A DNA stretch of 64,000 nt from Sarocladium kiliense (lineage: Eukaryota > Ascomycota > Sordariomycetes > Hypocreales > Sarocladiaceae), in contig JAUZTG010000034.1 in assembly GCA_030734395.1 (NCBI GenBank), positions 1,550,001-1,614,000 of the forward strand, in the 5' to 3' direction. Position numbers and translations under genes: made by a program. The stretch's first letter is position 1, and the number at the start of each line of letters is the position of its first letter. The notes below the pieces were generated by a model. The model was not told the DNA's origin, ran no database searches, and saw only the letters and a program-made list of their open reading frames with translations. Positions 34,836-46,761 of this stretch are shown piece by piece.

Positions 34836-35427
34836 ATGGCAAAGAAAAGAAGTAAGTACACATATATTTCTCACTTACACACATAATCAAGTTTACTCAC
34901 CTCGTCGTTTAGCCGTTTCGAAACACTCCCGCGCAGCGCGGAGGGAGACTGCTCTCGACATCGACACCGACAGGTCTCTGAAAGAAGTCCATCCGCCAGC
35001 TCCCACCAAGCAGCGCCCTTCCGTTCTCGCTGCCCACCAATCCGCCGGTATCACAAAGAAAACAAGGCCCTCACGCCGCACAAATATGTCCAGCAGAGCC
35101 CGCAAGCGTCACGAGCGTGGGCTTGAGATGGCCGAAGCTGTCATCGAGCGGACGAGCAAGAAGAAGGAGAAGAGCTTTGCAAGGAGTAGAAACATCCAAG
35201 AAAGGGCTAAGGCATGGGAGGACATCAATAAAGAGGCGGAAGCTGAGGAAGCGCAGGCCGAGGAGAGGAGAAAAATAAGGAATAGGTTCGACATTGGGGA
35301 GGGAGAAGACGAGCCTTGGGAGACTGATGAAGACGAGCCTGCTGCGGGCGACAGTAAGGTTCCCGATGCTGCTGCGCTCCCTCAAACGACGGAACTGCGA
35401 GATGATGACGACGACTTGATCTTATGA
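34836..35427 (+). CDS. ALB1: Ribosome biogenesis protein Alb1
   Basis: Two exons, 34836-34851 and 34892-35427, encode 183 residues. The 16-nt first exon (MAKKR plus one base) is followed by a 40-nt intron, GTAAGT to ATCAAG, the shortest placed here. The protein is small and highly charged: SPRRLAVSKHSRAARRET, then SSRARKRHERGLEMAEAVIE, a Lys/Glu-rich coiled region, and an acidic C-terminus (DDDDDLIL). This matches the Alb1 family, a nucleolar/nuclear shuttling partner of Arx1 on pre-60S particles. Basic N-terminus and HSRAARRE are the family hallmarks. If the intron is not used, the protein would start downstream within the same frame, so the start is less certain than the body. Confidence 0.8.
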
Positions 35428-35648
35428 GCTGCTACGACTTCATTCCGATAGACGGCGTTGATGGCGTTACGAGGGTATTAAATCTCTTGCTGTCTTCTTA
35501 CTCAACTGCACACACACGATCGAATTGCAAGAATTTAGAAATGATTCCCAATAGAACTATGTGATTAGACTTCTGTAAGATACTTCATGGTATGTCCCGA
35601 GCAGATGACTTTTATACAACACGATTCGTCCGCCGGCTTTACGGATCA

Positions 35649-36461
35649 TCAAGAAACCTTCTTGGAAGCGAAGTACACCTGCAAACTCCCACCCAAATGC
35701 CCTTCTGCTGGCTTAAACTCTCGACCGCCCGCCACCATCGCCTCAGTCTTCACCTTCTGTACCAAGGCTTTCATGTCATCGTGTGCCACCTCCGTTTTCG
35801 ACCTCTTCTTTTTCCCAAAGGTGACCTTGATCTTTGTCGGCCCGTCCAACAGCCTCTTCAGCGTGTCAATCTTGATCTGCAAATCATTCGGAGCAGTGCC
35901 CCAATTGATATCCAACGCCTTCTCTTTCACGGCGTTTTGCTTCTTCGCCTGGTTTTGCAGCTTCTTCTGCTTCTCCTTCTCGAACTCGGCCTTCTTGTCT
36001 ACGACCCTGCAGACTGCGAACTGCTCGGGGCTTTCCTTTGTGGCGGGAACGTAGGGCGAGACCATGCGTAACGACTCGTGTGGCTCGATGCGTGTCATGA
36101 CGAACTGTGTACGTAGAGGGCCCTCAATCACATCGGCCTCGTGAACCATGATCTGCGGGTCCGTGATTTCATGGTCTCGTGGGAGTCGAGAACGGCCGGA
36201 GCGCTCAACGTCCGTTGCGGTGGTGTAGCGGGGATCGTGCTTGCGAGTCGCTTCCTGTGCGACCTGCTCAGACGCGGTGAGAGTCAGGTTGTCGTTGCGC
36301 CTACCGCGGCGAATGGCATAGGAGCGACTTTGCTGGGCGTAGGAGGCTGTTAAGCGCCATGGTGCAAGAGACGTGAGCTGCGTAGTTGTCGAGGTGTTTG
36401 GGCGGATGAAGACCCCGTAAAGAGCGCGTTGGGAGCTATAAAGACATGATGGTGGTCTCAT
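35649..36461 (-). CDS. Mitochondrial translation initiation factor IF-3
   Basis: A single exon encodes 270 residues. The N-terminus (MRPPSCLYSSQRALYGVFIR, then Arg/Ser-rich sequence to about residue 50) looks like a mitochondrial presequence. The IF3 N-domain region has DHEITDPQIMVHEADVIEGP and LRMVSPYVPATKESPEQFAV; the C-domain shows KALDINWGTAPNDLQIKIDT and GPTKIKVTFGKKKR, and the family ending GGSLQVYF. IF-3 keeps mitochondrial small ribosomal subunits free and checks start-codon pairing; the yeast counterpart is Aim23. Helix-linking Lys/Gln-rich sequence lies between the domains. The stop is 221 bp from the convergent ALB1 stop. Confidence 0.88.
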   Translation of the reverse strand: MRPPSCLYSSQRALYGVFIRPNTSTTTQLTSLAPWRLTASYAQQSRSYAIRRGRRNDNLTLTASEQVAQEATRKHDPRYTTATDVERSGRSRLPRDHEITDPQIMVHEADVIEGPLRTQFVMTRIEPHESLRMVSPYVPATKESPEQFAVCRVVDKKAEFEKEKQKKLQNQAKKQNAVKEKALDINWGTAPNDLQIKIDTLKRLLDGPTKIKVTFGKKKRSKTEVAHDDMKALVQKVKTEAMVAGGREFKPAEGHLGGSLQVYFASKKVS

Positions 36462-36940
36462 GGCAGCTCTTGAGACCTATTGGTACAGGAATCAAGAAGT
36501 AATGGCGGGAGTTGAGGTCTTGCTTGGGGTTGTTTGAGGATGAGGAAGGGAAAACCTCGGCTCTAGGAGGGTGTGCTGCAGGTCCCAACGTCACTGCGGG
36601 CCTTGGCTTCTTCCTGATCAGGACCCTGCATTGAAGCTCGGTAGCTCAAGACGGTGCCCAATACCTCCTCATACCTTGGAGAAAAGACTATTGCCTTGAT
36701 GCTGGCCTTGTCATCGTGTATTTTCCTCTATTAATCGCCTTCTGTTTCATTTGCTCACCGCACAGTCTGACCGCAGCTCAAGATTGACTTAGCTTAGTCA
36801 CACCTTTGCTGCAAATCCTACTTCACGCCTTATCCTCTTCTCATTCACATCGCGTGACAAGCCGAATACCACATCAGGGAAGCACGCTCAATAGGCGCCA
36901 GGCGCCCGCGTGCCTCTACAAGCCCCTCGCAATCACCAAT
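36462..36940. promoter_or_regulatory. Divergent promoter of mitochondrial IF-3 and IMP1
   Basis: A 479-bp gap between two divergent genes for mitochondrial proteins. An open frame continues IMP1 upstream to 36806, but the presequence-like start at 36941 fits better. No other feature was recognised. Confidence 0.45.
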
Positions 36941-37592
36941 ATGATACGTTCAATACTGTCCAACTTGAAGAAGCAATCCTCTCGCCGAATCTACCACACC
37001 AGCACAACCCAAACAGCCCGTCCAAGTCTGTTCCGCAACCCCTGGATTCTCGGTGGCACCATCTTCGTCCAGACAGCATGCCTGGTCCATTACATATTCG
37101 CCAATGTCTGGAGCATTGAAAGTGCCCGGGGGCCGTCGATGCTTCCCACGCTTTCCGTCTGGGGCGACTGGATCGTCCACGACCATACTTGCCGCCGTGG
37201 TCGAGGCGTGGGTGTGGGCGATCTTGTGTCTTTCAGAATTCCCTCACAGGAGGGCCAGATGGGGGTGAAGAGAATCATTGGTATGCCGGGAGACTATGTG
37301 CTTATGGGAACTCCCGGAGAAAGGGGCCAGGACAAGATGATTCAGGTACGTGGTCCGGAAGGACTCTACTTGCCATACATCTCGGGCTGGGAAGCTGACT
37401 TCATAACAGGTTCCAACAGGACACTGCTATCTTGCTGGTGACAACCTCGCAGCCTCGCGCGATTCAAGGAACTATGGCCCGGTTCCCCTGGCTCTGATAG
37501 GATCAAAAGTTGTGGCTCGGGCTCTCCCCTGGAACGAGCGCCAGTGGCTAGATAATCCTCTTCGAGCTGTTGATCAGAGCGCTGATGAATAG
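36941..37592 (+). CDS. IMP1: Mitochondrial inner membrane protease subunit 1 (S26 family)
   Basis: Two exons, 36941-37345 and 37410-37592, encode 195 residues; the 64-nt intron has GTACGT and ATAACAG ends. The protein starts MIRSILSNLKKQSSRRIYHT, a presequence-like region, then a hydrophobic segment (GGTIFVQTACLVHYIF). Catalytic motifs of the signal-peptidase-like S26 family are present: the Ser in GPSMLPTL, the Lys in MGVKRIIGMPGD, and the C-terminal GDNLAASRDSRNYGPV. Imp1 cleaves intermembrane-space sorting signals of inner-membrane proteins as part of the Imp1-Imp2 complex. The start was chosen so that the presequence comes first; the upstream in-frame ATG adds a leader without conservation. 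Imp1 is favoured over Imp2 by length and by the SRDSRNYGPV motif. Confidence 0.92.
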
Positions 37593-38230
37593 TCTGAGAA
37601 AGACCATGGTACAAGGTTGAGTCCTAAAGTGCACCGTGAAGGCGTGAGCACAAGTGGGCAAAACACGCCTCCATCCCATACTAGTGAAGGATCCAGCAGC
37701 AAGCAGGCAAAAAAGGGTATAAGTTTTGTAAATCATATCTAATTATACGACCTCCCATTTGATGCTGTCCGGGAACCGTCTGCTGATAGAATCTCTGAAA
37801 AATTGTCACCTTCCTCCGAACTGCCCACGAAGTCAAATTCGCCCTCCAGCTGCTGAGGCCGAAGCAGCGTATGCTTGTTACAAAAGGAAAGATGAGAAGG
37901 ATCGCACCCTTGAACCAATGCCACGGAATAAGTCTACGGATAGACAGCTACCGGGACATTGAGCCAGTGGAGAGGTCCGATAAGGCTCAAAACGCAGAGC
38001 CCATTGGGCAAAGAGAGGAATAATTCGACAGTGAAACTCATATCGCCGCGCAATAAACCACGGATAAACTCCCGAACACCATATACCAGCCATATACTGG
38101 CTCGAAATGACCCTCCTCTTCCAGATACCAGAAGTTGCGCCATCGGCTCAGGGCACCAGGTTTGTGTTTTGAGTTGGGACCATGAAGCGAAAGCTAAGAC
38201 AATCTCAAGGAAGGCTTCCCAAGATGGCAC
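37593..38230. other. Convergent intergenic region between IMP1 and VAC8
   Basis: A 638-bp gap holding two 3' ends. Open frames of 60-98 codons on both strands have no recognisable features. Confidence 0.4.
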
Positions 38231-40302
38231 TCATCCCTCGATATGAGCTTTCGATGCACTTTGACCAAGAAGTTCTAAGCACCGCTGTGCAAGGTTGACC
38301 ACTTCACCCTCGTCCTCTTCGTCGTATACAGGCTCCGGGTCGTCTTGGCGATTCGCAATACCACGGATTTCCTCGACAATATCCTCGGCCTTACCGATGA
38401 GACTGATCAGAGTTCTGTCCTCGGACTCGAAGAGCTGCAACAGGGTCCAAGTCGCGATATGCTGGAAAGTCGGATCGCCTGATTTGAGGAACCGACTGAG
38501 GTAACCGTGGATGCCTCCGTTCGGTTCGTTCCAATTTTGTACGAAAATGGAATAATCGCCAACTACCACTCGTTAGCTACTTGAAATGTGAGGGGTGGAC
38601 TACCGGCCTGACGCACCTTTTGAAGAAAGATTACCGAGGGCCGCCGCGCTGTTGCCCTGCACCTCGATGCTTGGAGAGTGAGTGAGGGGGATAAGCACGT
38701 CGAACACGCCAAGGTTCAAGAGGTGTGACTTGAGATCATCACTGAGGGCCAACACGGCAATCGCCGCGGTCATCTCGGACTGCACAGTGACTGGAACATC
38801 AAGAACTAACTGCTTGCACTTTTGCACCGCCCCTGCATCTAGCACAAGCGCCTTGTTTCGGTCAGAGCTGGCTGCAAGGTTGCGCAGTGTGGAGATCGCA
38901 TGACACTGTATCTCTTCGTTATCGGTCGACCCGAGGAGGTCAACCAATGGCTTGAGAAAGTTTGCCTCGATAATTGGTGCTTCGTTGAGAGGATGGATAG
39001 AGATGTTGCGGATACAAGCGACGGCCGAGAGAATGAGAGGCAGGTATGAAGATTGGAGCAGCCTCAGAAGAGGCTGGAGGCCGTTCGCCCTCACGATGTC
39101 GAGCTGATACTTCTCGTCGGAGGCAAGATTCCGCAAAGCTAAAGCTGCTTGGCATTGTACTTTTGGCGAAGACGAGTCCATCAGGTTGACGAGTGATTGG
39201 ACAAGCTTGGGTTCGGAGGAAGCTAGCTTTCGCCTATTGTTGGAGTCGACCGCGATATTGCTCAGTGCAGTTGTGCAGTAATACTGGACATCGACATCGT
39301 TGGAGGATAGAAGCTGAACAAGGACCGGGATTGCGCCGGCATTGACAAGTTGCTGACGGTTCTCATCTGCGAGCTGTTAGACCCAAGCACCGTGAGGGCC
39401 AAGAAAAGAACATACCAGAATGCGTCATGTTGAGCAGAGCACCAGTGGCATTCCGCTGCACTCTCATGTCACGGGACTTGGCTAGTCTCGTCAACGGCCC
39501 GAGGGCACCGGATCTTGCGATCTTTGCCTTGTTCTCCTCGTGCGTGGCGAGGTTCGTGATGCAGCCGACAGCATTACACTGTACCTCAACGTTTGGAGAG
39601 AGCATCTGGCGGATAAGGGGAGTCAGACCCCCGAGAGATACAATGAGTACCTTGTTTTCGGCTGGAGGGACTTAAGTCAGTACGTGAAAGGTCGGCACTT
39701 TCTTCTGCGCTTCAGAACAAGTAACTGACTATTGACGGCGAGGTTCCCAAGAGCCGCGCTAGCTGCTCTCTGCACCTCGATATCCGGGCTCTGAAGAAGG
39801 AATAAAATCGGCTCGAGCGTATCGCGATCGACTGCGCGGACGTCTGCGAAGGGTGAACTGTCAGCTAAATGATGGCCTTACTTGGCGGAAGGCGGATCGC
39901 GATATGCAGCTTCGTGAGCAGTGGGGCAAGGGATTCATGTTTGGCGTACCTCGCTCCGTGATCTCGGCGAATGTCAAGCTGGCACTGCGTTGAAGGTCGA
40001 TATTCTCAGAGAAGACAAGTGTGCTGAGAGCTCGTAGCGGTTCACCGGCGAAGAAATCGGTCTCCCCACGCTATGAGGGATGGTCAGCGATGGCCTCGGC
40101 AAGTTGCAAAGGAATGTAGCCACGCACGTTCTCGAGATAAAGCAGCAGGTCAGCTACAGCATCTCGCTCGCTATCGGCAAGGACAGGCTCATATAGGCCA
40201 TCATGGGATCGCCCTGGGAAGCAGATTTGGTCAGTCTAGTTATGATCGTGGGCGAGGCGGGGAGCAGCGATTACCTGGACAACAGGACTGGCAAGCACCC
40301 AT
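38231..40302 (-). CDS. VAC8: Vacuolar armadillo-repeat protein Vac8
   Basis: Seven exons give 558 residues: 40302-40275, 40213-40128, 40070-39950, 39843-39730, 39661-39416, 39366-38617 and 38562-38231; introns are 49-106 nt. The 28-nt first exon encodes MGACQSCCPG, a Gly2 myristoylation site followed by palmitoylatable Cys residues that tether the protein to the vacuole. Then come GRSHDGLYEPVLADSERD and tandem ARM repeats, for example VQRAASAALGNLAVN, VQCNAVGCITNLATHEENK, VQRNATGALLNMTHS, VQYYCTTALSNIAVD and IQCHAISTLRNLAASSDRN. The C-terminus has an acidic DEEDEGEVVNLAQRC segment. Vac8 serves vacuole inheritance, nucleus-vacuole junctions and autophagy. Exon phases sum exactly, and length equals the family norm. 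Confidence 0.96.
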
Positions 40303-41044
40303 GATCGGGTTGGGGGCGCGACGCGCAGACGGCGAGGAAGGCGGGCAAGCAGCAACAAAAGTCGAGCAAGATGCGGATGGAGGATTTGCGTGTTCGCGTG
40401 GATGAGATGTCGTTGGTGGAGGTGGATGTTGGTAGTTCCTTGTTGCTTGATTGCCGACAACAACAGCCCGACAAGAGCTGCCAGAGAGGGTCAGGCTGCT
40501 GGTGACGAAGGAGGCTAAGAGGGAACCTTGAGCTGAGAGTTCAGGTTGGAGCGAGAGCAAGCGAATAGGCAACGGACAGCAGGGATCAAGCACTGGCACT
40601 GGCACTACAGCTTGCAGTTTAGTGCTGCCCCACCCGCCGGTGCCGCCTGACGTGTTTGTGCAGCAGCCGGGGCGCGGTTACCCTGCGGACGCCTCACTGG
40701 AAACACCCGTAGCCAGGGGAGGGTCAGGTGCCGTGCAGCGAGCCACATGATGCGATGCAGGTCCGCAAGGTGGTCCCCAAGCCACACATGTCGCAGCCAC
40801 ACCTCTACAAGACTGTCTGTAAGGGAACTTCGGATGCTACTGCCTACGACATTGGGTGGTTTCGACTTCCATGCCATTCTACATGCATCAAGCCCTACCT
40901 CATGTGAGGGCACCACAGGTATGTAACATTCAGACCAACAAAAGTCTCTTTACGTATGCATGCAGAAGATGGTGGGTGCACCAAGATTTCATTGGTCCTA
41001 ACCTACGAGCAGACCTTGACTCGCAGCCACTTATATCGCCTCTG
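40303..41044. other. VAC8 upstream region and subtilase 3' flank
   Basis: This 742-bp gap should hold the VAC8 promoter and the end of the subtilase transcript; both genes lie on the minus strand. No gene or repeat was recognised. Confidence 0.4.
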
Positions 41045-44000
41045 CTATGAACTCGACTTTGGCTTTGGCAAAACCTCAAAGATAGGCGTCTTCCAAACAT
41101 CCCAGTTGTCCGATGCGCGAGGATTTCCGAATGGGGCCAATGCTGCTATGCGCATGCTGGAAGGGAAGATGTGTCAGCGTCTTGATCCAGGATGGTAACA
41201 CTTGGCCCATTCTGAGGAGATGACCGGACCATACCTGTAGTTTCCGGGCGTGATATCGCTACCGTTGGCCAGTCTACCCAGCCACCAGAGGTTGTATGGT
41301 GCCGCCTTGACCATTCTCATCATCGGAAAGGTAACGATATCATCCTCGCTGTCCCCCGCAGGATCAAAGACGGCCCCGGGAGTGTCGTTTGCCCAGAGCC
41401 ATCCGGTCGCAGCTCCGACAAAACCGTCCTTTCCAGGCACGGGTGGATACTTCCACTGCCTTTCTTTCCAGCTGCTCTCAAAGATCTGTGTGTTGATTAG
41501 TTACTGAACTAGTGATCTTTCTTCCGAATGCCTTGATGTTCGCATGAGGCAGAGGAGCACTGTCCTGACTTACATCCCATCTCACCTGCGGCGAGCCGAA
41601 AACAAGACTAGCTTGCATCTTCGGGAAATCTTGGCTATCAAGAGCCAGATCAAAGGATACCCTTATTGCCGCAACTTTTAGCCGTTGCACGCGAGTCTAC
41701 AGTACGTACGCAATCGAAGGCACACTTACGACGTTTTCTCATCCCAAGGCATCATATCCCAACCGGAGTATAATGCAGGGTATCCGTAAGCTCGGTACCA
41801 AATATTCTTGCGAGACTCCCGCAGAATGTTGCTGGCCACACCTGTTCGTCGCAGCTCCATTAGGCTTGATGTCAGGGGAACAGGAGCTTCACCTGGCACA
41901 ACTCACCGGCATACGGGACAGAAAGGCGATCCCCATTACTTCCTTTCACGACAATTTTACCCGAGTACACGGGGATATTTGCCTCGTTCAAGCCTTGAGG
42001 CATTTCAAAGACGAACCTGGGAGATGCCAATGTTAAAGACCTTGATCTTCCGAAGTCCTCGATCTCAGCACTTACTCGACTTTCTTTGTCTGTCCCGGCG
42101 GCAGACGCTGCTTCCCGCTCGGGAATTTGACTTTGGGAATGATCTCCAATGGCTTATCCACGATTTCCCACTGGACCAATGCTACAGGCTGATTATCTTT
42201 CCACTCATATGCCTCGTAGCCTCCAGCCGGTTCGAGCTCAAATGTGTAAGTCACTTCTTGTGGACTGTTGTTGGTGATTTCTAATTTCTGATACCTGGAG
42301 AAGTGATGGGTATCATTGAGCGCAAAGCTCGGAAGACTCAACTGCGTGTCTGATCCCAGCACCTTGCTGGCATTGACAATGCCGTTCCCGACAAGCGTGA
42401 CTGGCGCCGGCAGCCCATTCTCGAGTGGTACACCGTCGTCATCGGCCCAGGGGACAAATTCACCAGACGCTTTGATCCTCGACTGCACCATCTTTGCAAA
42501 GCCGTCGCCATGTTTCGCCCTGCCACCGAATTTTGACATGTACAGGGCCGCTACTCCAGCGATATAGGGGGTGGCCATTGACGTGCCGCTCATAACTTCA
42601 TAATTGTGGCCGAGTCCTAAGCTCAAGATGTAGCTGCCCGGAGCAGCAATGTCGGGCTTCACACCCATTTCCCATGTGCCCCCGAAACTGGTGTACCAAG
42701 CTGGGGCTTTCTTGAGGGGATTGGCTGTGGCAGTGATTTCGACTTCCTTGGGCGAGGTGACCGTAATGTTGAAACCATGGTCGATTGCTGCCGCCATAGC
42801 CTGACCTTGCTCATCCCCGATGAAGGCTGGAGCAAGCCACCTCCAGTCGCCGTTAAACAATCCTTCATTATCCGGGACTTTGGGATTGAAAAGCAACACA
42901 AATTCCCCTCCCTTTGCAAGAATCTCGTCTTCTTTCTTTGGTGCAGAGCAGAAATACTCCTCTACCAGCGCAACCTTGCCCGTCAGGTTCAGGTCCGCAG
43001 GAAGGTCGCATGCCGATCCGAGATGCACAACCGGCCAGTCATGGACTCTGGATGGTAATGGTGCTCCCTTGCCACTGTGCCCGACTCTCGATGTTTCGGT
43101 CTCGCCGTCACCCTTGAAAGTTACGTCTAGGGCCACCTCTGGAATCCATTCTGGCTCGATGGATGCTACAGTCATCGCATTTCGAGCAGAGCCACCGTTG
43201 CCAACAAGGAATGGGCCCATATTACCGTCATTGCCGGCTGCAACGGTTACGACTACCCCTTGGTCAACGAGGCGATCCGCCACCAAGCCCCATGGTGTAT
43301 TTTCCCATCCCGAAGGGCTGCCGATACTGGCGGTAATGATATCGACCTGTTGAAGTTCACCCTATCATCAGTAACCTCTCCTGATAGTTAGCATATATGG
43401 GTTGGACCTACGCCATCTTCGTACGCGGTCAGGAATGCATCAATCAGCACATCGTCTGTAACCCATCCCTGTCACTAGTCAGCTCAGGAACAGCGGTCGA
43501 GCTTATGCTGTGGCGCATCTTACAGCTTTGGAGAACACCTTGTACATTCGTAGCTTGGCCTCGGGTGCCACGCCCGTGAACCTAAGATCGGCGCTGTATT
43601 AACTTCCCTCATCCTTGTCGTCCTTGGGAACTGACACATACCATTTGCTTCGTCCAGCAATAATACCGGAGACATGGGTTCCGTGTCCGTCGAAGTCCAT
43701 GAAGTCATCATCTGGTTCTTTAGGACATCTTGCATTCGGCCAGCCTGCAAAGGTTGCGACGAGGAATAAGTCAGAGTCCTAACAAGTCAAGTGCTGAGTA
43801 ACACTTACAGCCGTCACCAACAAGATCTGTTCCACCGACAACCGTCTTGTCTGGTCCGATCCCTCCACCGATCTGTCTTCTGTTAGTCCGATCTGACTCC
43901 CGTTAGCCGGAAAGGACGGGCGATTGCGCATACATCCGGATGTGTGTAATCAAGGCCGGTGTCGACGACGCCAATGGTAACGCCCTTCCCGCGAATACCA

Positions 44001-44535
44001 GCCTTATGCAGCTTGTCGACACCTGTCAGGCTATGTGGACGATAGGAAGTGGCGTTCACGATATCAGAGAAAGTAGTCCGGTCCATTTTCGTACTGAGCT
44101 TCATCGCGGTCACCGGCCACGCTTGGGCGATTGTGGTATCCTCTTCTAAGACATCCAGCACATCGTCACTGGCTTCAATTGTGGCCCCAAAGAAGAGTCC
44201 GTCGGAGTCGAATACCTTCACCACATCATAGTCTCGGCTTGTCTTCAGTTTGTGGAATGCCTGTTCACGCGCAGTATCCTGACAAATGCCCATTGTCAAT
44301 TCATGCCTTGCGCTCGCAATCACGGAGCAACGCAGTATATGTAATGGGACTTTGAAGCGAGACTCACCGAAGCAAATTCGACAATGTATCGACCTGGGAC
44401 CACCACGGCCTTCTCCTCACCGTGTGGCAGCGCAGTGGTCCCATCGCCATCTGTCCGTTTCTGATGAGGTCTACGGGCGACGGCCGAGCTGGCGAGAACC
44501 GCCACGAGAGGCAAAAGCAGACTCTTGAAGCGCAT
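41045..44535 (-). CDS. Secreted subtilisin-family serine protease (S8) with PA insert
   Basis: Twelve exons encode 912 residues: 44535-44368, 44278-43934, 43872-43809, 43744-43642, 43581-43524, 43468-43412, 43346-42076, 42016-41907, 41841-41730, 41661-41574, 41485-41235 and 41156-41045. A signal peptide (MRFKSLLLPLVAVLASSAVA) precedes an inhibitor-I9-like propeptide (RYIVEFAS... VKVFDSDGLFFGATIE). The triad is complete: Asp in GVVDTGLDYTHPDV, His in DGHGTHVSGIIAG and Ser in SGTSMATPYIAGVAALY, with the oxyanion Asn in VTVAAGNDG. A PA-type insert lies between His and Ser (GKVALVEEYFCSAPKKEDE). The C-terminal half is Fn3-like, as in fungal minor extracellular protease/Vpr-like S8A enzymes. It likely degrades external protein. 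Intron 9 ends in AATAAG, an atypical but AG acceptor. No cluster motif lies upstream. Confidence 0.93.
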
Positions 44536-46761
44536 CTTCCGAGGTCGGCGTCGTGGGTTCACGATGAAACAGCTGTCCTGTGGACAGGTCCCACGAGATT
44601 GCTCTACCAGGGCACTTTATACGTGTCTTGATGGTGTGAACCCGGTCCATGGTCGGTACACCATCCTATATTGCATTGCATCAATAGGCCCCGGCCGAGC
44701 CCCGGCCTCAATCTGGATCTCGTTCTCGAAAGCTGAGAGCTTGTTGGGGTCGTATACCGACTCGCCGCCCGGCGCCTCGCTTCAATGAAGAGGGGCAAGG
44801 ACCCCCAGCTGGCGAGTATCATGCGGTTCAGGAAGTCAATCTCGGCATGCGATATTGGGCTGACCTGCCGCTGCGGACCTGCTTTTGAGTAGTATGACGG
44901 ACCTTGGTCCACCTGGCACTACAGTCAAGCGCCCCGAGTCACATCCTGCCGTTCCCTACCTGGGTCGTCAACCACGAAAACGGGACCAGGGGTGGCCCAG
45001 GCCAGTTAGTCGGCAGCGCCGCTCTTGCTCAGGCTTTGATCACCCTTGCTCAGGGAGCATCACCATAAAATCACCGTGACCTTCCACTTCCTTTGCTAAA
45101 CCAACGCCAGCTCCAAAGATCACAAAACGAATGAGGGCCGGAAGGATCAAGGGGGCCACCAATACTAACAATCCCAACGCGGACTAATACCCCAGCAAAA
45201 AAGATCACAACGGCAACAATAACGGCGAGTCCATAGACGAGTAGTTTCCATAGACACCAAATCCACCATACCATACTTAACTTACCTGTGCGCGATGTCA
45301 ATAGTCTACATCCATAGGATAAAGAAGATCGCGGCGGGAAGAAAGAATAGGAAGTGTCTGGAGTCTGGCCAACATTGCTGTAGACAGAGAGATTCCCTTG
45401 GACAAATCGCCACCAAATTCGCCTGTGTCTGCCATTAGTATTTATCACGCAATGGAACTTACTCTATCTATATACAGACCTTTCCTACGATTGACAAGTG
45501 TACTAGGGGCTAAGGCTGCCCAGAGGTCGCCGCGGAAGGGATAAGCAAAGCTGAGAGCCATTTGGGCTCTACCTTTTTATATCCCCTTGCGATGCCTTGT
45601 GCCTGGCCCGTGACTGTGGTTAAAGCAGCGCCAGCTCTGATCTCCTACGAGAACCGAATTTGGAAGCGACATTGTCCCAATCACCTCCTCCTCACCTCAG
45701 CGTTTACAGGCAGATGAAGCGCGATGCCGTATTGTATGGTACTATAAGGATATTTATTACAATAGTTGCCGTCCTATTCCCCAAACCTCGAAAACACGTG
45801 TAGGTTGGCAAAATTGCCTAAATCAGGGTTGCATCGTACCATCTGTTCGAGACCAAGGGCGCCTCCTCGGGTAGGCCACATGATAGTATCGACCCCTGCC
45901 TTTTCATTTGCAGGTCAATCAATTGTCAGCACAGGCGTTTCCTGGGGACAATGGATCTACAGCAAGGGCCGAGGCAAGCCACAGCTATTGCCCCGAGCCG
46001 GATGCGGGTTTCGGAGACTGCTCTTGCTGGGAGTCGGCTTGTGTTACAGCGACAAAAGTTGGAGAGTTCTTAATTTAGAGACTCAGTACCGCTTTCTACC
46101 GGGCTGGCCGGCGTGTTTCTGGTTTGTATTATGCAACCACTATGTGATGGATTCCCCTCGTTAGACACGGCAACAGTTTCCAACTCTGACCGAGCCTGAG
46201 CTTCTGCTTCAGCGAGACAAAACAGGTTTGCCAGCACTGGCTGAGTTTGCAATGCCGAGCCCCGACTTGTGAGGTCGGTGAAATGGCTGGTGCTTTTTTT
46301 GAGTGGGTAAGGTAGCCGACCCGTGAGTGCACCTCGTATTCCACAAGTCGCGTCCATGCTTCACAGCCCGGACGATGGCATTGCGGCTCCCTAAACGGAC
46401 CCTCGGCCAATTGTTCGGCTGGCGGGCATTGCTGTATGTATGAGCCCGAGGGAATCTCTCTACCCGGCGCATATCAATGGAACGTTCCTCCCAACCTGCA
46501 AAGCCAGGGCGGCACCCGGCAAATTCGGTAGTATACGTCACTCAACTACATGAAATCAACGAATCTGCTGAATAATTTGGGCATTGAAGATCTGGTAGAA
46601 TGTCAAGGACTGTCTTTTGGATCTAAGAGTGAAGTGTAGCACAGTATCGACGGCTAGGTCTATTTGTACGCCAACGCCATTCTTAGCCTTCGGGCCAGGC
46701 ACACGAAAGCTTTGCCGAAATTCGTAGTGAACTTCAGAGGAACAGCAAGCGCTGTTCGTAT
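44536..46761. other. Gene-poor 2.2-kb region between subtilase and sugar transporter
   Basis: The region holds the subtilase promoter and the transporter 3' flank. One tentative small membrane-protein frame (45071-45274, minus) is listed separately. The remaining open frames of up to 132 codons (45766-46164 plus, 46129-46541 minus) show no motif. No copy of the cluster's CGG-N7-CGG block was found here. Confidence 0.4.
45071..45274 (-). CDS. Possible small membrane protein, 67 residues, unrecognised
   Basis: The frame extends upstream to 45448, but an internal ATG at 45274 begins MVWWIWCLWKLLVYG, followed by a long hydrophobic helix (LAVIVAVVIFFAGVLVRVG) and a short polar tail rich in Pro, Ser and Trp ending in RSR. 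I recognise no family. It is included only because of the clean single transmembrane helix; chance is a real alternative, as there is no splice, homology or codon evidence. Confidence 0.2.
   Translation of the reverse strand: MVWWIWCLWKLLVYGLAVIVAVVIFFAGVLVRVGIVSIGGPLDPSGPHSFCDLWSWRWFSKGSGRSR

Noticed and set aside
41045..44535. Subtilase as a member of the sugar-acid cluster
   Set aside because: Separated by 2.2 kb without the shared CGG-N7-CGG block and with no pathway link; treated as an unrelated neighbour.
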